Assembly (NCBI GenBank): GCA_964493635.1
Contig: CAZBOW010000010.1
Coordinates: forward strand, 1-58,226
Reading direction: 5' to 3'
Length of the DNA: 58,226 nt
Source of the DNA: OLB6 sp964493635
Lineage (GTDB): Bacteria; Bacteroidota; Ignavibacteria; Kapaibacteriales; Kapaibacteriaceae
How positions within the stretch are numbered: the stretch's first letter is position 1; each line of letters opens with the position of its first letter. Both the position numbers and the translations under genes were made by a program. The notes under the pieces are model-generated. The model did not search any database. It was not told the DNA's origin and was given only the letters and a program-made list of their open reading frames with translations. Of this stretch, positions 35,042 to 42,372 are shown one piece after another.

Positions 35042-36802
35042 GACATCCGGAACAACGGCTATCCCTACGATAACTACGGCCTTACCCAAACGGTGGAGAT
35101 CACGTCGGAATGGAAGAAGTACGACTTCGATTTCATTGCCAAGTCCACCGATGAAGGCTCGGTGATCATGATCGCCTATATGGGAATGGATCCCGGCGAT
35201 GTGTTCATCGACGATGTATCGTTTACGGAGATTGCCGTGCCTGGTGTGCGTCCGGGTGAGTCGATGGAGGACCGCACGATTCAGCGTCTACCATTTTCGG
35301 ATGCCTTTGTATCGCCGCAGCGTGCTGCCGATCAAGCAGAGTTCTACCTGAAGCATCAGGAAGCACTGCTGGAGGGCGATCGCCTCTTCCTGCGCGATAC
35401 CGTAGGGACGTCTACATTGCTGACACCCGGACGCCGGGTGTATGATGCACGGGACCGGTACGCAGCGAGGAACTACGACTTTTTCAGCTATTACGAGTTC
35501 CGCTCGAGTGCGCTGTCGTTTCTGCAGGAAACAGGTGGCAGTAGCAGCTGGGTGCATTCGGCACAGAACATGGAGAATAAACCCTATGTGATGAGCGGCT
35601 TGGGATACCAGTACCCCCGACCGTACCTGCCAGAAGTTGGTGTGGTGATGCCGGCCTATGCCGGTCTGCATGACTGGGATGGCATTCACTTCAGTTACTT
35701 CACGGCTACGCCGAGGACCGGCAACTGGCGGGTTGACTCGTTGAACTACTGGGACATGTACGACAAGCCGCACGTGCTCACGATGCTCCCGTTTGCATCA
35801 AACATGCTGCGGCGGTTCGATGTGCAGCCGTCCGAGAAGACGCTAACGCTCAACAATACCAGTGCGGCCTTGCAGAATCCGCTGTTTTACTCCACGCAGG
35901 CCTATTCGCTGTCGCTGGGTGCAGATGGCCGAATGGGGTTGTTCCGACGGATCGTGATGAATCCGGAGTTGCAGGCCGAAGAATCCTACCTACCGCAACT
36001 CGATATTTCGCCCCTTGCCAACACCGTGGACCTCACAGCTCTCGATGCCGAGAACGGACAGATCTTCTTTGATGCCACGAAGTCGCTGATGCGAGTGGTT
36101 ACACCGCGCACGCTGGCGGTGGCCGGAAAGCTGGCCGGCGAGATCGTCAGTGAAGGCGACGTTGTGGTGGAGCAACCCTCGGCAGGTGAGTTCACAACGG
36201 TGGTGCTGCAGTCCCTCACCGACAGTTCCATTGTGACGTCGGCACGCAATCTCTGTGTGATTGGTGCTAGGGGGCTAAACAACGGTGCCCAGTTTGCGGA
36301 AGACAATGCTACGCTGCAGACGTGGGGGCAAGGCGGGATGATGCTGGAAGGTCGGACGATCCGCATGACGCTTCGGGCTCCTGGCTGGGATTCCTGTCAT
36401 GTAACGCCACTTGGGGCGGATGCACGTCCCATCCTGGGCAAGCGACGGTCCGTAACGCCGAGCGTAACGGGACGATTTGCCCTGAGCTTTGAAACGAACG
36501 TTGATCAAACACCATGGTACATCGTCGAATTTTCGTCGATCCCGACGTCCGTCGCCGACGATCGTGGTGATCGGACCTGCGTGGTCTCGCCCAATCCGGT
36601 GTTCGATGATTCCTTTGTGGTTCGGCATCCTGCATCGGCCAAACAGATTGCACTTCTCGACGCAACAGGCACGGTGGTTCGAACGGTGGACGCCCATGCT
36701 GAAGCAACGATGATGTCGGCCGTCGGATTAGCTGCTGGTAGCTACACGCTGATGGTCGACCGTGGGCAACACGGAAGTACTCGACTGGTGGTGCTGCCTT
36801 AG
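35042..36802 (+). CDS. Glycosidase-like T9SS protein, C-terminal part
   Basis: Open from the gap edge; the frame begins DIRNNGYPYDNYG at 35042. The first 60 residues look like the end of a carbohydrate-binding module (EWKKYDFDFIAKST, GDVFIDDVSFTE). Next is a barrel-like segment with MPAYAGLHDWDGIHFSYF and NYWDMYDKPHVLTMLPFASNM, which matches the end of a cellulase-type barrel. A beta-sandwich follows, then a T9SS sorting domain from SPNPVFDDSF to the end (about 75 residues). The stop TAG (36800-36802) lies a few bases from the third gap; if that gap is an overlap, it overlaps the HNH gene stop on the other strand. Confidence 0.78.
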   Translation, partial: DIRNNGYPYDNYGLTQTVEITSEWKKYDFDFIAKSTDEGSVIMIAYMGMDPGDVFIDDVSFTEIAVPGVRPGESMEDRTIQRLPFSDAFVSPQRAADQAEFYLKHQEALLEGDRLFLRDTVGTSTLLTPGRRVYDARDRYAARNYDFFSYYEFRSSALSFLQETGGSSSWVHSAQNMENKPYVMSGLGYQYPRPYLPEVGVVMPAYAGLHDWDGIHFSYFTATPRTGNWRVDSLNYWDMYDKPHVLTMLPFASNMLRRFDVQPSEKTLTLNNTSAALQNPLFYSTQAYSLSLGADGRMGLFRRIVMNPELQAEESYLPQLDISPLANTVDLTALDAENGQIFFDATKSLMRVVTPRTLAVAGKLAGEIVSEGDVVVEQPSAGEFTTVVLQSLTDSSIVTSARNLCVIGARGLNNGAQFAEDNATLQTWGQGGMMLEGRTIRMTLRAPGWDSCHVTPLGADARPILGKRRSVTPSVTGRFALSFETNVDQTPWYIVEFSSIPTSVADDRGDRTCVVSPNPVFDDSFVVRHPASAKQIALLDATGTVVRTVDAHAEATMMSAVGLAAGSYTLMVDRGQHGSTRLVVLP

Positions 36803-36809
36803 TCCATGA

Positions 36810-36909
36810 NNNNNNNNNNNNNNNNNNNNNNNNNNNNNNNNNNNNNNNNNNNNNNNNNNNNNNNNNNNNNNNNNNNNNNNNNNNNNNNNNNNNNNNNNNN
36901 NNNNNNNNN
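36810..36909. other. Scaffold gap (100 N), probably a 12-nt contig overlap
   Basis: CTTAGTCCATGA occurs just before the gap (ending at 36809) and again just after it (36910-36921). The two contig ends probably overlap by these 12 nt, so no sequence would be missing. Confidence 0.7.
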
Positions 36910-36910
36910 C

Positions 36911-37441
36911 TTAGTCCATGAACAGGTACGGTCGCCACGAGTCATCCACCTTGCCGGCGTAGTGCTTTAGGAACAGCACGTGGTGTGGCTTGCGTGGCAC
37001 CGACAGCAGCGGCATCCCGGCTTCCTCCGGCGTACGGCTTCCTTTCCGGTTGTTGCACCGGATGCACGCCGACGTCAGGTTGTCCCATTGATCGGGTCCT
37101 CCCCGGGATCGCGGAATGATGTGGTCGATGGTAAGAGGGGGCTGCTTTGTGCCGCAGTACTGACAGGTGAAGTTGTCGCGGCGAAGAATGTTCTTGCGAG
37201 ACAGTTCGATCTTTTTGAACGGCATCCGCAGGTAGGCGCTCAACCGGATCACGCTCGGGAAGGGGTAGGCCTCCCGACAGGTGCGCACGGCCAAGGCTGC
37301 GCGCTGCTCCACAAGTTCGGCCTTGGTGAGAAACAACAGCAGGAGTGCCTTCTGCGCCGAACAGACGCTGATTGGCTCGTAGGACTGGTTGAGGACTAAG
37401 ACCTTTGCACTCAGGACATTACGCGATACCGTCTTGCTCAT
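36911..37441 (-). CDS. HNH endonuclease
   Basis: A 176-residue HNH-family nuclease. The HNH core has two Cys pairs that hold a structural zinc (CQYCGTKQP and ACIRCNNRKG) around DHIIPRSRGGPDQWDNL, which carries the catalytic His and Asn. The N-terminal part, VLVLNQSYEPISVCSAQKALLLL, is typical of a widespread stand-alone group in cyanobacteria and Bacteroidota with unknown biological role. The start ATG 37441 has GGAGT five bases upstream; the longer frame to 37486 is less likely. It is divergent from carA, with a 98-nt gap between. The stop lies at the edge of the third scaffold gap. Confidence 0.9.
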   Translation of the reverse strand: MSKTVSRNVLSAKVLVLNQSYEPISVCSAQKALLLLFLTKAELVEQRAALAVRTCREAYPFPSVIRLSAYLRMPFKKIELSRKNILRRDNFTCQYCGTKQPPLTIDHIIPRSRGGPDQWDNLTSACIRCNNRKGSRTPEEAGMPLLSVPRKPHHVLFLKHYAGKVDDSWRPYLFMD

Positions 37442-37539
37442 CGGTACTCCCTGGTGGATGTGGTCGGAATTTAGGCCGTTCCGCAATAACTTCGTAGGCG
37501 TTTTTCCATACCGTTACATTCCAGGAATCTAGGATTTTC

Positions 37540-38709
37540 ATGACTTCGCCCCCCACCGTGCCCGCTGTGTTAGCCCTAGAAAATGGAATGACCTTCGCCG
37601 GTACAGCGATTGGAGCCATCGGGGCTGAAAGTCAGGGTGAACTGGTCTTCAACACTGCCATGAGTGGGTATCAGGAAGTGTTGACGGATCCGTCCTATAC
37701 CGGTCAGATCGTGACCTTCACCTATCCGCACATCGGGAATTACGGCATCAACGACGAGGACGTCGAGTCGGATCGTGTTCAAGCCTCGGGCTTGGTGGTG
37801 CATGAGCTATCGCGGGTTGTGTCGAACTATCGTGCGCAATGGTCGCTGCAGCAGTACCTCGAAGAGGGTGGTGTGGCCGGAATTTCTGGCATCGACACGC
37901 GGGCCCTGGTGCGCGTCCTTCGTTCGGAGGGCGCGATGCGAGCCATCATCGCTCATGGAGCCGGGGTGGATGCTGCTGAACTTGTTCAACGAGCTCGTGC
38001 GATCCCTTCGATGGAGGGGCTCGACCTTACTCCACAGGTAACCACGCAGACCGTCTACACGGTGCAGCCCGATACGATCGAGGCAGAGGCATCGCGGAAT
38101 TGGTACCACTACACAACACAACAGCCAACGGAAGCCCCCTCCCAGACCTATCACGTCGTAGCCATGGACTTTGGCGTTAAGCGCAACATCCTGCGCCGGC
38201 TGGCGGCCTACGGCTGTCGCGTAACGGTGGTGCCGGCAACGGCAACGGCCGCGGAGATCCGTGCGTTGCAGCCCGATGGTGTGTTTCTGAGTAACGGCCC
38301 CGGCGACCCAGCAGCCGTTACGGGGGCGATTGCCACCGTGCGGGAGCTATTGGGGACGGTGCCGATGTTTGGCATCTGCCTTGGCCACCAGATCCTGTCG
38401 CTGGCGGTGGGCGCCCGCACGTATAAGCTGAAGTTCGGCCACCGTGGTGCCAACCACCCGGTGAAGTACATGCCTACCGGCGCCATCGAGATCACGTCCC
38501 AAAACCACGGCTTTGCTGTGGACCCAACCACGCTTCCGGACTGGGCGGAGATGACCCACGTGAACCTGAATGACCACACCTGCGCGGGTATCAACCTGCC
38601 GGAGCAGAACGCCTTTGCCGTGCAGTACCACCCCGAAGCCAGTCCAGGGCCGCACGACTCCGATTATCTCTTCCGGGACTTCATCCGCAGGATGGCCACC
38701 GCAAATTGA
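37540..38709 (+). CDS. carA: Carbamoyl-phosphate synthase, small (glutaminase) subunit
   Basis: A 389-residue glutamine amidotransferase that frees ammonia from glutamine and passes it to CarB for carbamoyl phosphate, used in pyrimidine and arginine synthesis. The N-terminal domain holds LENGMTFAG and NTAMSGYQEVLTDPSYTGQIVTFTYPHIGNYG. The class I GATase domain has VAMDFGVKRNILR, FLSNGPGDP, MFGICLGHQ with the nucleophile Cys, SQNHGFAV and YHPEASPGPHDS with the catalytic His and Glu. Length is normal. carB is not adjacent; tRNA genes follow after 53 nt. Confidence 0.98.
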   Translation: MTSPPTVPAVLALENGMTFAGTAIGAIGAESQGELVFNTAMSGYQEVLTDPSYTGQIVTFTYPHIGNYGINDEDVESDRVQASGLVVHELSRVVSNYRAQWSLQQYLEEGGVAGISGIDTRALVRVLRSEGAMRAIIAHGAGVDAAELVQRARAIPSMEGLDLTPQVTTQTVYTVQPDTIEAEASRNWYHYTTQQPTEAPSQTYHVVAMDFGVKRNILRRLAAYGCRVTVVPATATAAEIRALQPDGVFLSNGPGDPAAVTGAIATVRELLGTVPMFGICLGHQILSLAVGARTYKLKFGHRGANHPVKYMPTGAIEITSQNHGFAVDPTTLPDWAEMTHVNLNDHTCAGINLPEQNAFAVQYHPEASPGPHDSDYLFRDFIRRMATAN

Positions 38710-38762
38710 CGTGCCGTTTGGTAGGTTCCACTTCCTGTGTTAGTTTTGTCGGCTCTGATCAT

Positions 38763-38845
<83 letters not shown>

Positions 38846-38878
38846 CGCAAAGAGCTTGGCCGCCACGGCGGTCAGGAT

Positions 38879-38951
38879 GCGGGAGTAACTCAGTTGGTAG
38901 AGTCACAGCCTTCCAAGCTGTTGGTCGCGAGTTCGAGTCTCGTCTCCCGCT
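38879..38951 (+). tRNA. tRNA-Gly (TCC)
   Basis: 73 nt. Acceptor stem GCGGGAG / CTCCCGC, discriminator T; anticodon loop CTTCCAA gives TCC; T arm GTTCGAGTC. CCA is not encoded. Confidence 0.97.
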
Positions 38952-38961
38952 CTGGCGATGT

Positions 38962-39034
38962 GCTGATGTAGCTCAGTTGGTAGAGCACCACCTTGGTAAG
39001 GTGGAGGTCACCGGTTCAATCCCGGTCATCAGCT
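38962..39034 (+). tRNA. tRNA-Thr (GGT)
   Basis: 73 nt. Acceptor stem GCTGATG / CATCAGC, discriminator T; anticodon loop TTGGTAA gives GGT; T arm GGTTCAATCC. In many bacteria tuf lies between this tRNA and tRNA-Trp; here only 10 nt separate them. Confidence 0.97.
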
Positions 39035-39044
39035 CTGCGGTGAT

Positions 39045-39117
39045 ACGGGTGTAGCTCAACTGGTAGAGCAGCGGTCTCCAAAACCGCAGGCTGCGGGTTC
39101 AAGTCCTGCCGCCCGTG
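39045..39117 (+). tRNA. tRNA-Trp (CCA)
   Basis: 73 nt. Acceptor stem ACGGGTG / CGCCCGT (one G-T pair), discriminator G; anticodon loop CTCCAAA gives CCA; T arm GGTTCAAGTCC. It directly precedes secE, the usual position for this tRNA. Confidence 0.97.
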
Positions 39118-39131
39118 CAACGAAATGATCG

Positions 39132-39341
39132 ATGTTCACTGTCGAGGAAGCCGTAATGCTGGCACAAGCAAGACAGTTTTTATTGGATGTGAGCAAGGAG
39201 ATGAAGAAGGTCTCCTGGCCCACCCGTGAACAACTCCGTGAGAGCACGGTAGTTGTGATCGTTACCAGCCTGATCATCATCGGGGTCACGTTTGTGATCG
39301 ATACGGCGATGACGCAGGTCATGATGGTCATTTTCCCGTAA
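39132..39341 (+). CDS. secE: Preprotein translocase subunit SecE
   Basis: A 69-residue single-span SecE, the clamp of the SecYEG channel. The amphipathic helix FLLDVSKEMKKVSWPTREQL holds the conserved KVxWP motif, followed by one membrane helix (about residues 41-60). The start ATG 39132 has no strong ribosome site; ATG 39156 before LAQARQFLL would give a 61-residue protein of equally plausible length. It lies 14 nt after tRNA-Trp and 10 nt before nusG. Confidence 0.95.
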   Translation: MFTVEEAVMLAQARQFLLDVSKEMKKVSWPTREQLRESTVVVIVTSLIIIGVTFVIDTAMTQVMMVIFP

Positions 39342-39351
39342 GGATACGCTG

Positions 39352-39951
39352 ATGACCAACGGAACGAATCAGGATAAGACACAGGAGAGAACACAGCAGG
39401 AGCGACTTGGTGCCCTGGAGCCCAAGTGGTATGCTCTGCGCGTGTTCACCGGTCATGAACTCAAGGTGAAGCAGGGCATTGAACAAGAGATGGCTCGGCT
39501 TGGCATGGAGAATCGTGTCCTGAACGTTCTGATCCCGCAAGAAACGGTGTACGAAGTGCGCAACGGAAAGAAGCGTACGAAGGTGCGCAACTTTCTGCCG
39601 GGCTACATCCTGATCGAGTGCTCGCTGGACAATCGCCTGAAGCAGATTATTCTCTCGCTGCAGTCGATTGTAAGCTTCGTTGGCACGCAGGCCGGTGCCC
39701 AGCCGCTTCAAAAGGACGAAGTTGACCGCATTATGGGCCGCGTTGAAGAGCGCCGTGATGTTTCAACCTCGGAAATCATCTTCCGCGAAGGCGATCCCGT
39801 GAAGGTGATCGACGGACCGTTTGCCAACTTTAACGGTACGATCAAGGAAGTCAACAATGAAAAGCAAAAACTGAAGGTAGAGGTTGGTATTCTGGGTCGG
39901 AAGACTCCGATCGAACTCGACTTTCATCAGGTGGAATCCGAATCGCACTAA
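39352..39951 (+). CDS. nusG: Transcription termination/antitermination protein NusG
   Basis: A 199-residue NusG. The NGN domain has KWYALRVFTGHELKVKQGIE, the RNA polymerase contact face and FLPGYILIECSLDN. After a linker, the KOW domain carries EGDPVKVIDGPFANFNGTIKEVNNEKQKLKVEV. It links RNA polymerase to ribosomes (S10) or Rho. The start ATG 39352 follows GTAAGGA eight bases upstream. It is in the standard secE-nusG-rplK order, with a 112-nt gap before rplK that contains a small hairpin (GGACG / CGTCC around 39959) and might be a leader. Confidence 0.98.
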   Translation: MTNGTNQDKTQERTQQERLGALEPKWYALRVFTGHELKVKQGIEQEMARLGMENRVLNVLIPQETVYEVRNGKKRTKVRNFLPGYILIECSLDNRLKQIILSLQSIVSFVGTQAGAQPLQKDEVDRIMGRVEERRDVSTSEIIFREGDPVKVIDGPFANFNGTIKEVNNEKQKLKVEVGILGRKTPIELDFHQVESESH

Positions 39952-40063
39952 GTCGAATGGACGTCGGGCACTCTGGCGTCCCGTATTCTCGTTTTATCTC
40001 ATTCAGTGGGAGAGTGGGTAAGCCCCGTACAGCAAGCCCATTCGCAGACCACGAAAGGAACAC

Positions 40064-40489
40064 ATGGCTAAAAAAGTGATGGGGAGCTTTAAGCTCCAAA
40101 TCAAAGGCGCTGAGGCAACGATGGCGCCGCCCGTAGGCCCTGCCTTCGGTCAGCGTGGCCTGGCTGGTATGGAATTCGTTAAGCAATTCAATGCCAAGAC
40201 CACCAAGCAGCAGGGCGTTGTACTGCCCTGTTTGATTACCTACTACAGCGACAAGAGCTTCACGTTCGAGATCAAGTCGCCCCCTGCACCCGTTCTTCTG
40301 ATCAAGGCCGCCGGCATTCCCAAGGGATCCGGGGAGCCAAACAAGAAGAAGGTAGGGTCCGTAACCCGCAAGCAGCTCGAAGAGATTGCGGAAGTCAAGA
40401 AAGCCGACCTCAACGCACGCGATATCGATGCCGCAGTATCGATGATTGCCGGTACGGCTCGCTCCATGGGTATTACGGTGGAAGGGTAA
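40064..40489 (+). CDS. rplK: 50S ribosomal protein L11
   Basis: A 141-residue L11, normal length, the GTPase-centre protein that binds 23S rRNA with L10/L12. It contains FKLQIKGAEATMAPPVGPAFGQRG (Pro-rich switch, Lys methylation region), the SFTFEIKSPPAPVLL strand and a C-terminal rRNA-binding domain ending ARSMGITVEG. The ribosome site AAAGGAA lies six bases before ATG 40064. It is five nt from rplA. Confidence 0.99.
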   Translation: MAKKVMGSFKLQIKGAEATMAPPVGPAFGQRGLAGMEFVKQFNAKTTKQQGVVLPCLITYYSDKSFTFEIKSPPAPVLLIKAAGIPKGSGEPNKKKVGSVTRKQLEEIAEVKKADLNARDIDAAVSMIAGTARSMGITVEG

Positions 40490-40494
40490 TTACA

Positions 40495-41196
40495 ATGGCA
40501 ACAAACAAGCGCTATAAGAAGGCTCTCAGCAGCTACGATCAGAATAAGACGTACTCGCTGAAAGATGCCGTAGAACTCGTCAAGAAGAACGCCACGGCCA
40601 AGTTCGACGAATCGTTCGAAGTAACGATGAACCTTGGCGTTGATCCTCGGAAAGCCGATCAGCTGGTACGTGGAACCGTTGCCCTGCCACACGGCACCGG
40701 CAAGACGGTACGCGTGCTGGTGATGGCAAATGCACCGAAGGACAAAGAAGCTCTGGATGCCGGTGCCGACTATGCCGGATTGAGCGAGTATGTCGAGAAG
40801 CTCCAAGGGGGCTGGGCCGACATCGATATCATCATTGCCACACCGGACGTCATGGGTGAAGTTGGTAAGCTGGGTCGGGTACTGGGCCCTCGTGGTCTGA
40901 TGCCAAACCCCAAGAGCGGTACCGTTACCTTCGACGTCGCCAAGGCTGTTCAAGAAGTCAAGGCTGGTAAGATCGAGTTTCGCGTCGACAAAGCCGGTAA
41001 CATCCACGCTGCCGTCGGCAAGTGTTCGTTCTCTCCCGACAAGCTCGTCGAGAACGCCGCACTGTTCGTGTCCACCGTGATGCGAGCCAAGCCGCAGTCG
41101 GCGAAAGGGAAGTACGTGAAGTCGTTGTTCTTCACTTCTACGATGGGTCCTAGTGTTCGTGTGGACGAACACTCGGTAGGAACCGGCGAAAACTAA
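40495..41196 (+). CDS. rplA: 50S ribosomal protein L1
   Basis: A 233-residue L1 of normal length, forming the L1 stalk that guides exit of the deacylated tRNA. It has the motifs FDESFEVTMNLGVDPRKADQ, VRGTVALPHGTGKTVRV, VMGEVGKLGRVLGPRGLMPNPKSGTV and a C-terminal KGKYVKSLFFTSTMGPSVRVD. In other bacteria L1 represses its own operon by binding a leader that mimics the 23S site. Confidence 0.99.
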   Translation: MATNKRYKKALSSYDQNKTYSLKDAVELVKKNATAKFDESFEVTMNLGVDPRKADQLVRGTVALPHGTGKTVRVLVMANAPKDKEALDAGADYAGLSEYVEKLQGGWADIDIIIATPDVMGEVGKLGRVLGPRGLMPNPKSGTVTFDVAKAVQEVKAGKIEFRVDKAGNIHAAVGKCSFSPDKLVENAALFVSTVMRAKPQSAKGKYVKSLFFTSTMGPSVRVDEHSVGTGEN

Positions 41197-41300
41197 TTCA
41201 CACGTCTATTACGCACTGTCCGGTGCACTGCTTCTAACCCGTTCGTCTCGAGAGGGACGCACGGTTGGGTACCGGGCAATCACAGTTAAATCGGAGCCGT
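41197..41300 (+). promoter_or_regulatory. rplJ leader region (possible L10 autoregulatory leader)
   Basis: A 104-nt untranslated stretch before rplJ with several short pairings, for instance GTCCGGTGC region and CGGTTGGGTACCGGGC. L10 leaders that bind the L10(L12)4 complex are usual here in bacteria. I cannot fold it or match the kink-turn consensus by eye, so this is a position-based suggestion. Confidence 0.35.
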
Positions 41301-41828
41301 ATGGTAACGAAGGAACAAAAACAGGCGATCGTAGCCGAGCTGGCGGAGCAGATCCGCAATGCGTCGAGCTTGTACTTCGTCGACTTCGCACGGATGACAG
41401 TAGCGGAAGATCAAGCCTTCCGAGCTGAGATTCGTGAAAAGGCAGCGTCGATGCGTGTGGCGAAAAACACACTCATTGCACGTGCCCTGACCGAAGCTGG
41501 TGAACAGTACAACATGGGCGTAGAGAGGTTTGCTGGTCAAACGGCCATCATCTTCGGCTCGTCGGATCCGATCGGCCCTGCTAAGATCATTCGCAAGCAT
41601 TTTGAGAAGACGGAACGCCCGTCGCTCAAGATGGCGTGGATCGATGGCCAGGTGTTCGATGGATCGCAGCTCAAGCGCGTTTCGGAACTCCCAACGCGTG
41701 AGGAGCTGATCGCAAACATCATCGGCAGCATTCATGCACCGGTGTCGGGTATCCACGGAGCAATTAGTGCAGTAATGCGCGACGTTGCCTCGCTGGTAGA
41801 GGAAGTTGCCAAGAAACAGGCAGCGTAA
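41301..41828 (+). CDS. rplJ: 50S ribosomal protein L10
   Basis: A 175-residue L10, the base of the L7/L12 stalk. The N-terminal rRNA-binding half starts MVTKEQKQAIVAELAEQI, then LYFVDFARMTVAEDQAFR and MRVAKNTLIARAL; the C-terminal helix (from about residue 135) anchors L7/L12 dimers. The start ATG 41301 has CGGAG four bases upstream; a longer frame from 41265 adds a non-family tail. It is 48 nt from rplL. Confidence 0.98.
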   Translation: MVTKEQKQAIVAELAEQIRNASSLYFVDFARMTVAEDQAFRAEIREKAASMRVAKNTLIARALTEAGEQYNMGVERFAGQTAIIFGSSDPIGPAKIIRKHFEKTERPSLKMAWIDGQVFDGSQLKRVSELPTREELIANIIGSIHAPVSGIHGAISAVMRDVASLVEEVAKKQAA

Positions 41829-41876
41829 GGGTCTCTAACACACGAATCGTTAAACACATTTCAATAGGATACAGCA

Positions 41877-42257
41877 ATGTCTGCAATCGTAGAAGAACTC
41901 GTAGAAAAGATTGGCGCACTCACGCTTACCGAAGCTGCTGCTCTGAAAGAAGCTCTTGAAGAGAAGTTCGGTGTTACCGCTGCAGCCCCAATGATGATGG
42001 CTGCCGGCCCAGTAGCTGCCGGTGGTGGTGAAGCCGCAGAAGAGAAGACGGAATTCGACGTTGAGCTTACCGATGCTGGTGCACAGAAGCTGAACGTGAT
42101 CAAGGTTGTTCGCGAAGTAACGGGTCTGGGTCTGAAAGAAGCCAAGGACCTCGTTGAAGGTGCACCAAAGATCGTGAAGGAAGCCGCAGGCAAGGACGAA
42201 GCCAACGATCTGAAGAAGAAGTTGGAAGAAGCTGGCGCCAAGGTTACCCTGAAGTAA
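41877..42257 (+). CDS. rplL: 50S ribosomal protein L7/L12
   Basis: A 126-residue L7/L12. The N-terminal dimerisation helix (EELVEKIGALTLTEAAALKEAL) is followed by an Ala/Gly-rich hinge (about 36-58) and the C-terminal domain that recruits translation GTPases, with LNVIKVVREVTGLGLKEAKDLVEGAPK. All canonical residues are present. Confidence 0.99.
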   Translation: MSAIVEELVEKIGALTLTEAAALKEALEEKFGVTAAAPMMMAAGPVAAGGGEAAEEKTEFDVELTDAGAQKLNVIKVVREVTGLGLKEAKDLVEGAPKIVKEAAGKDEANDLKKKLEEAGAKVTLK

Positions 42258-42272
42258 TCATAGCACATCCGA

Positions 42273-42321
42273 AACAACCCCGGGTTGGCCGTTTTGCGCC
42301 TTCCCGGGCGTTGTTGTCTTT
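42273..42321 (+). terminator. Attenuator-like hairpin between rplL and rpoB
   Basis: AACAAC-CCCGGG (42273-42284) pairs with CCCGGG-GTTGTT (42303-42315, one bulged C), with an 18-nt loop, followed by GTCTTTATT. Partial termination at this position sets the ratio of ribosomal protein to RNA polymerase mRNA in other bacteria. Efficiency here is unknown. Confidence 0.6.
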
Positions 42322-42372
42322 ATTGGTCATAGCGATTACACCATTGTTCACGCTGTCGGGAGCCCCCTTCCC

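Noticed and set aside
36911..37441. The HNH nuclease as part of a defence or mobile system
   Set aside because: It is a widespread stand-alone HNH type, flanked by a T9SS gene and carA, with no methyltransferase, reverse transcriptase or intron-like sequence nearby.
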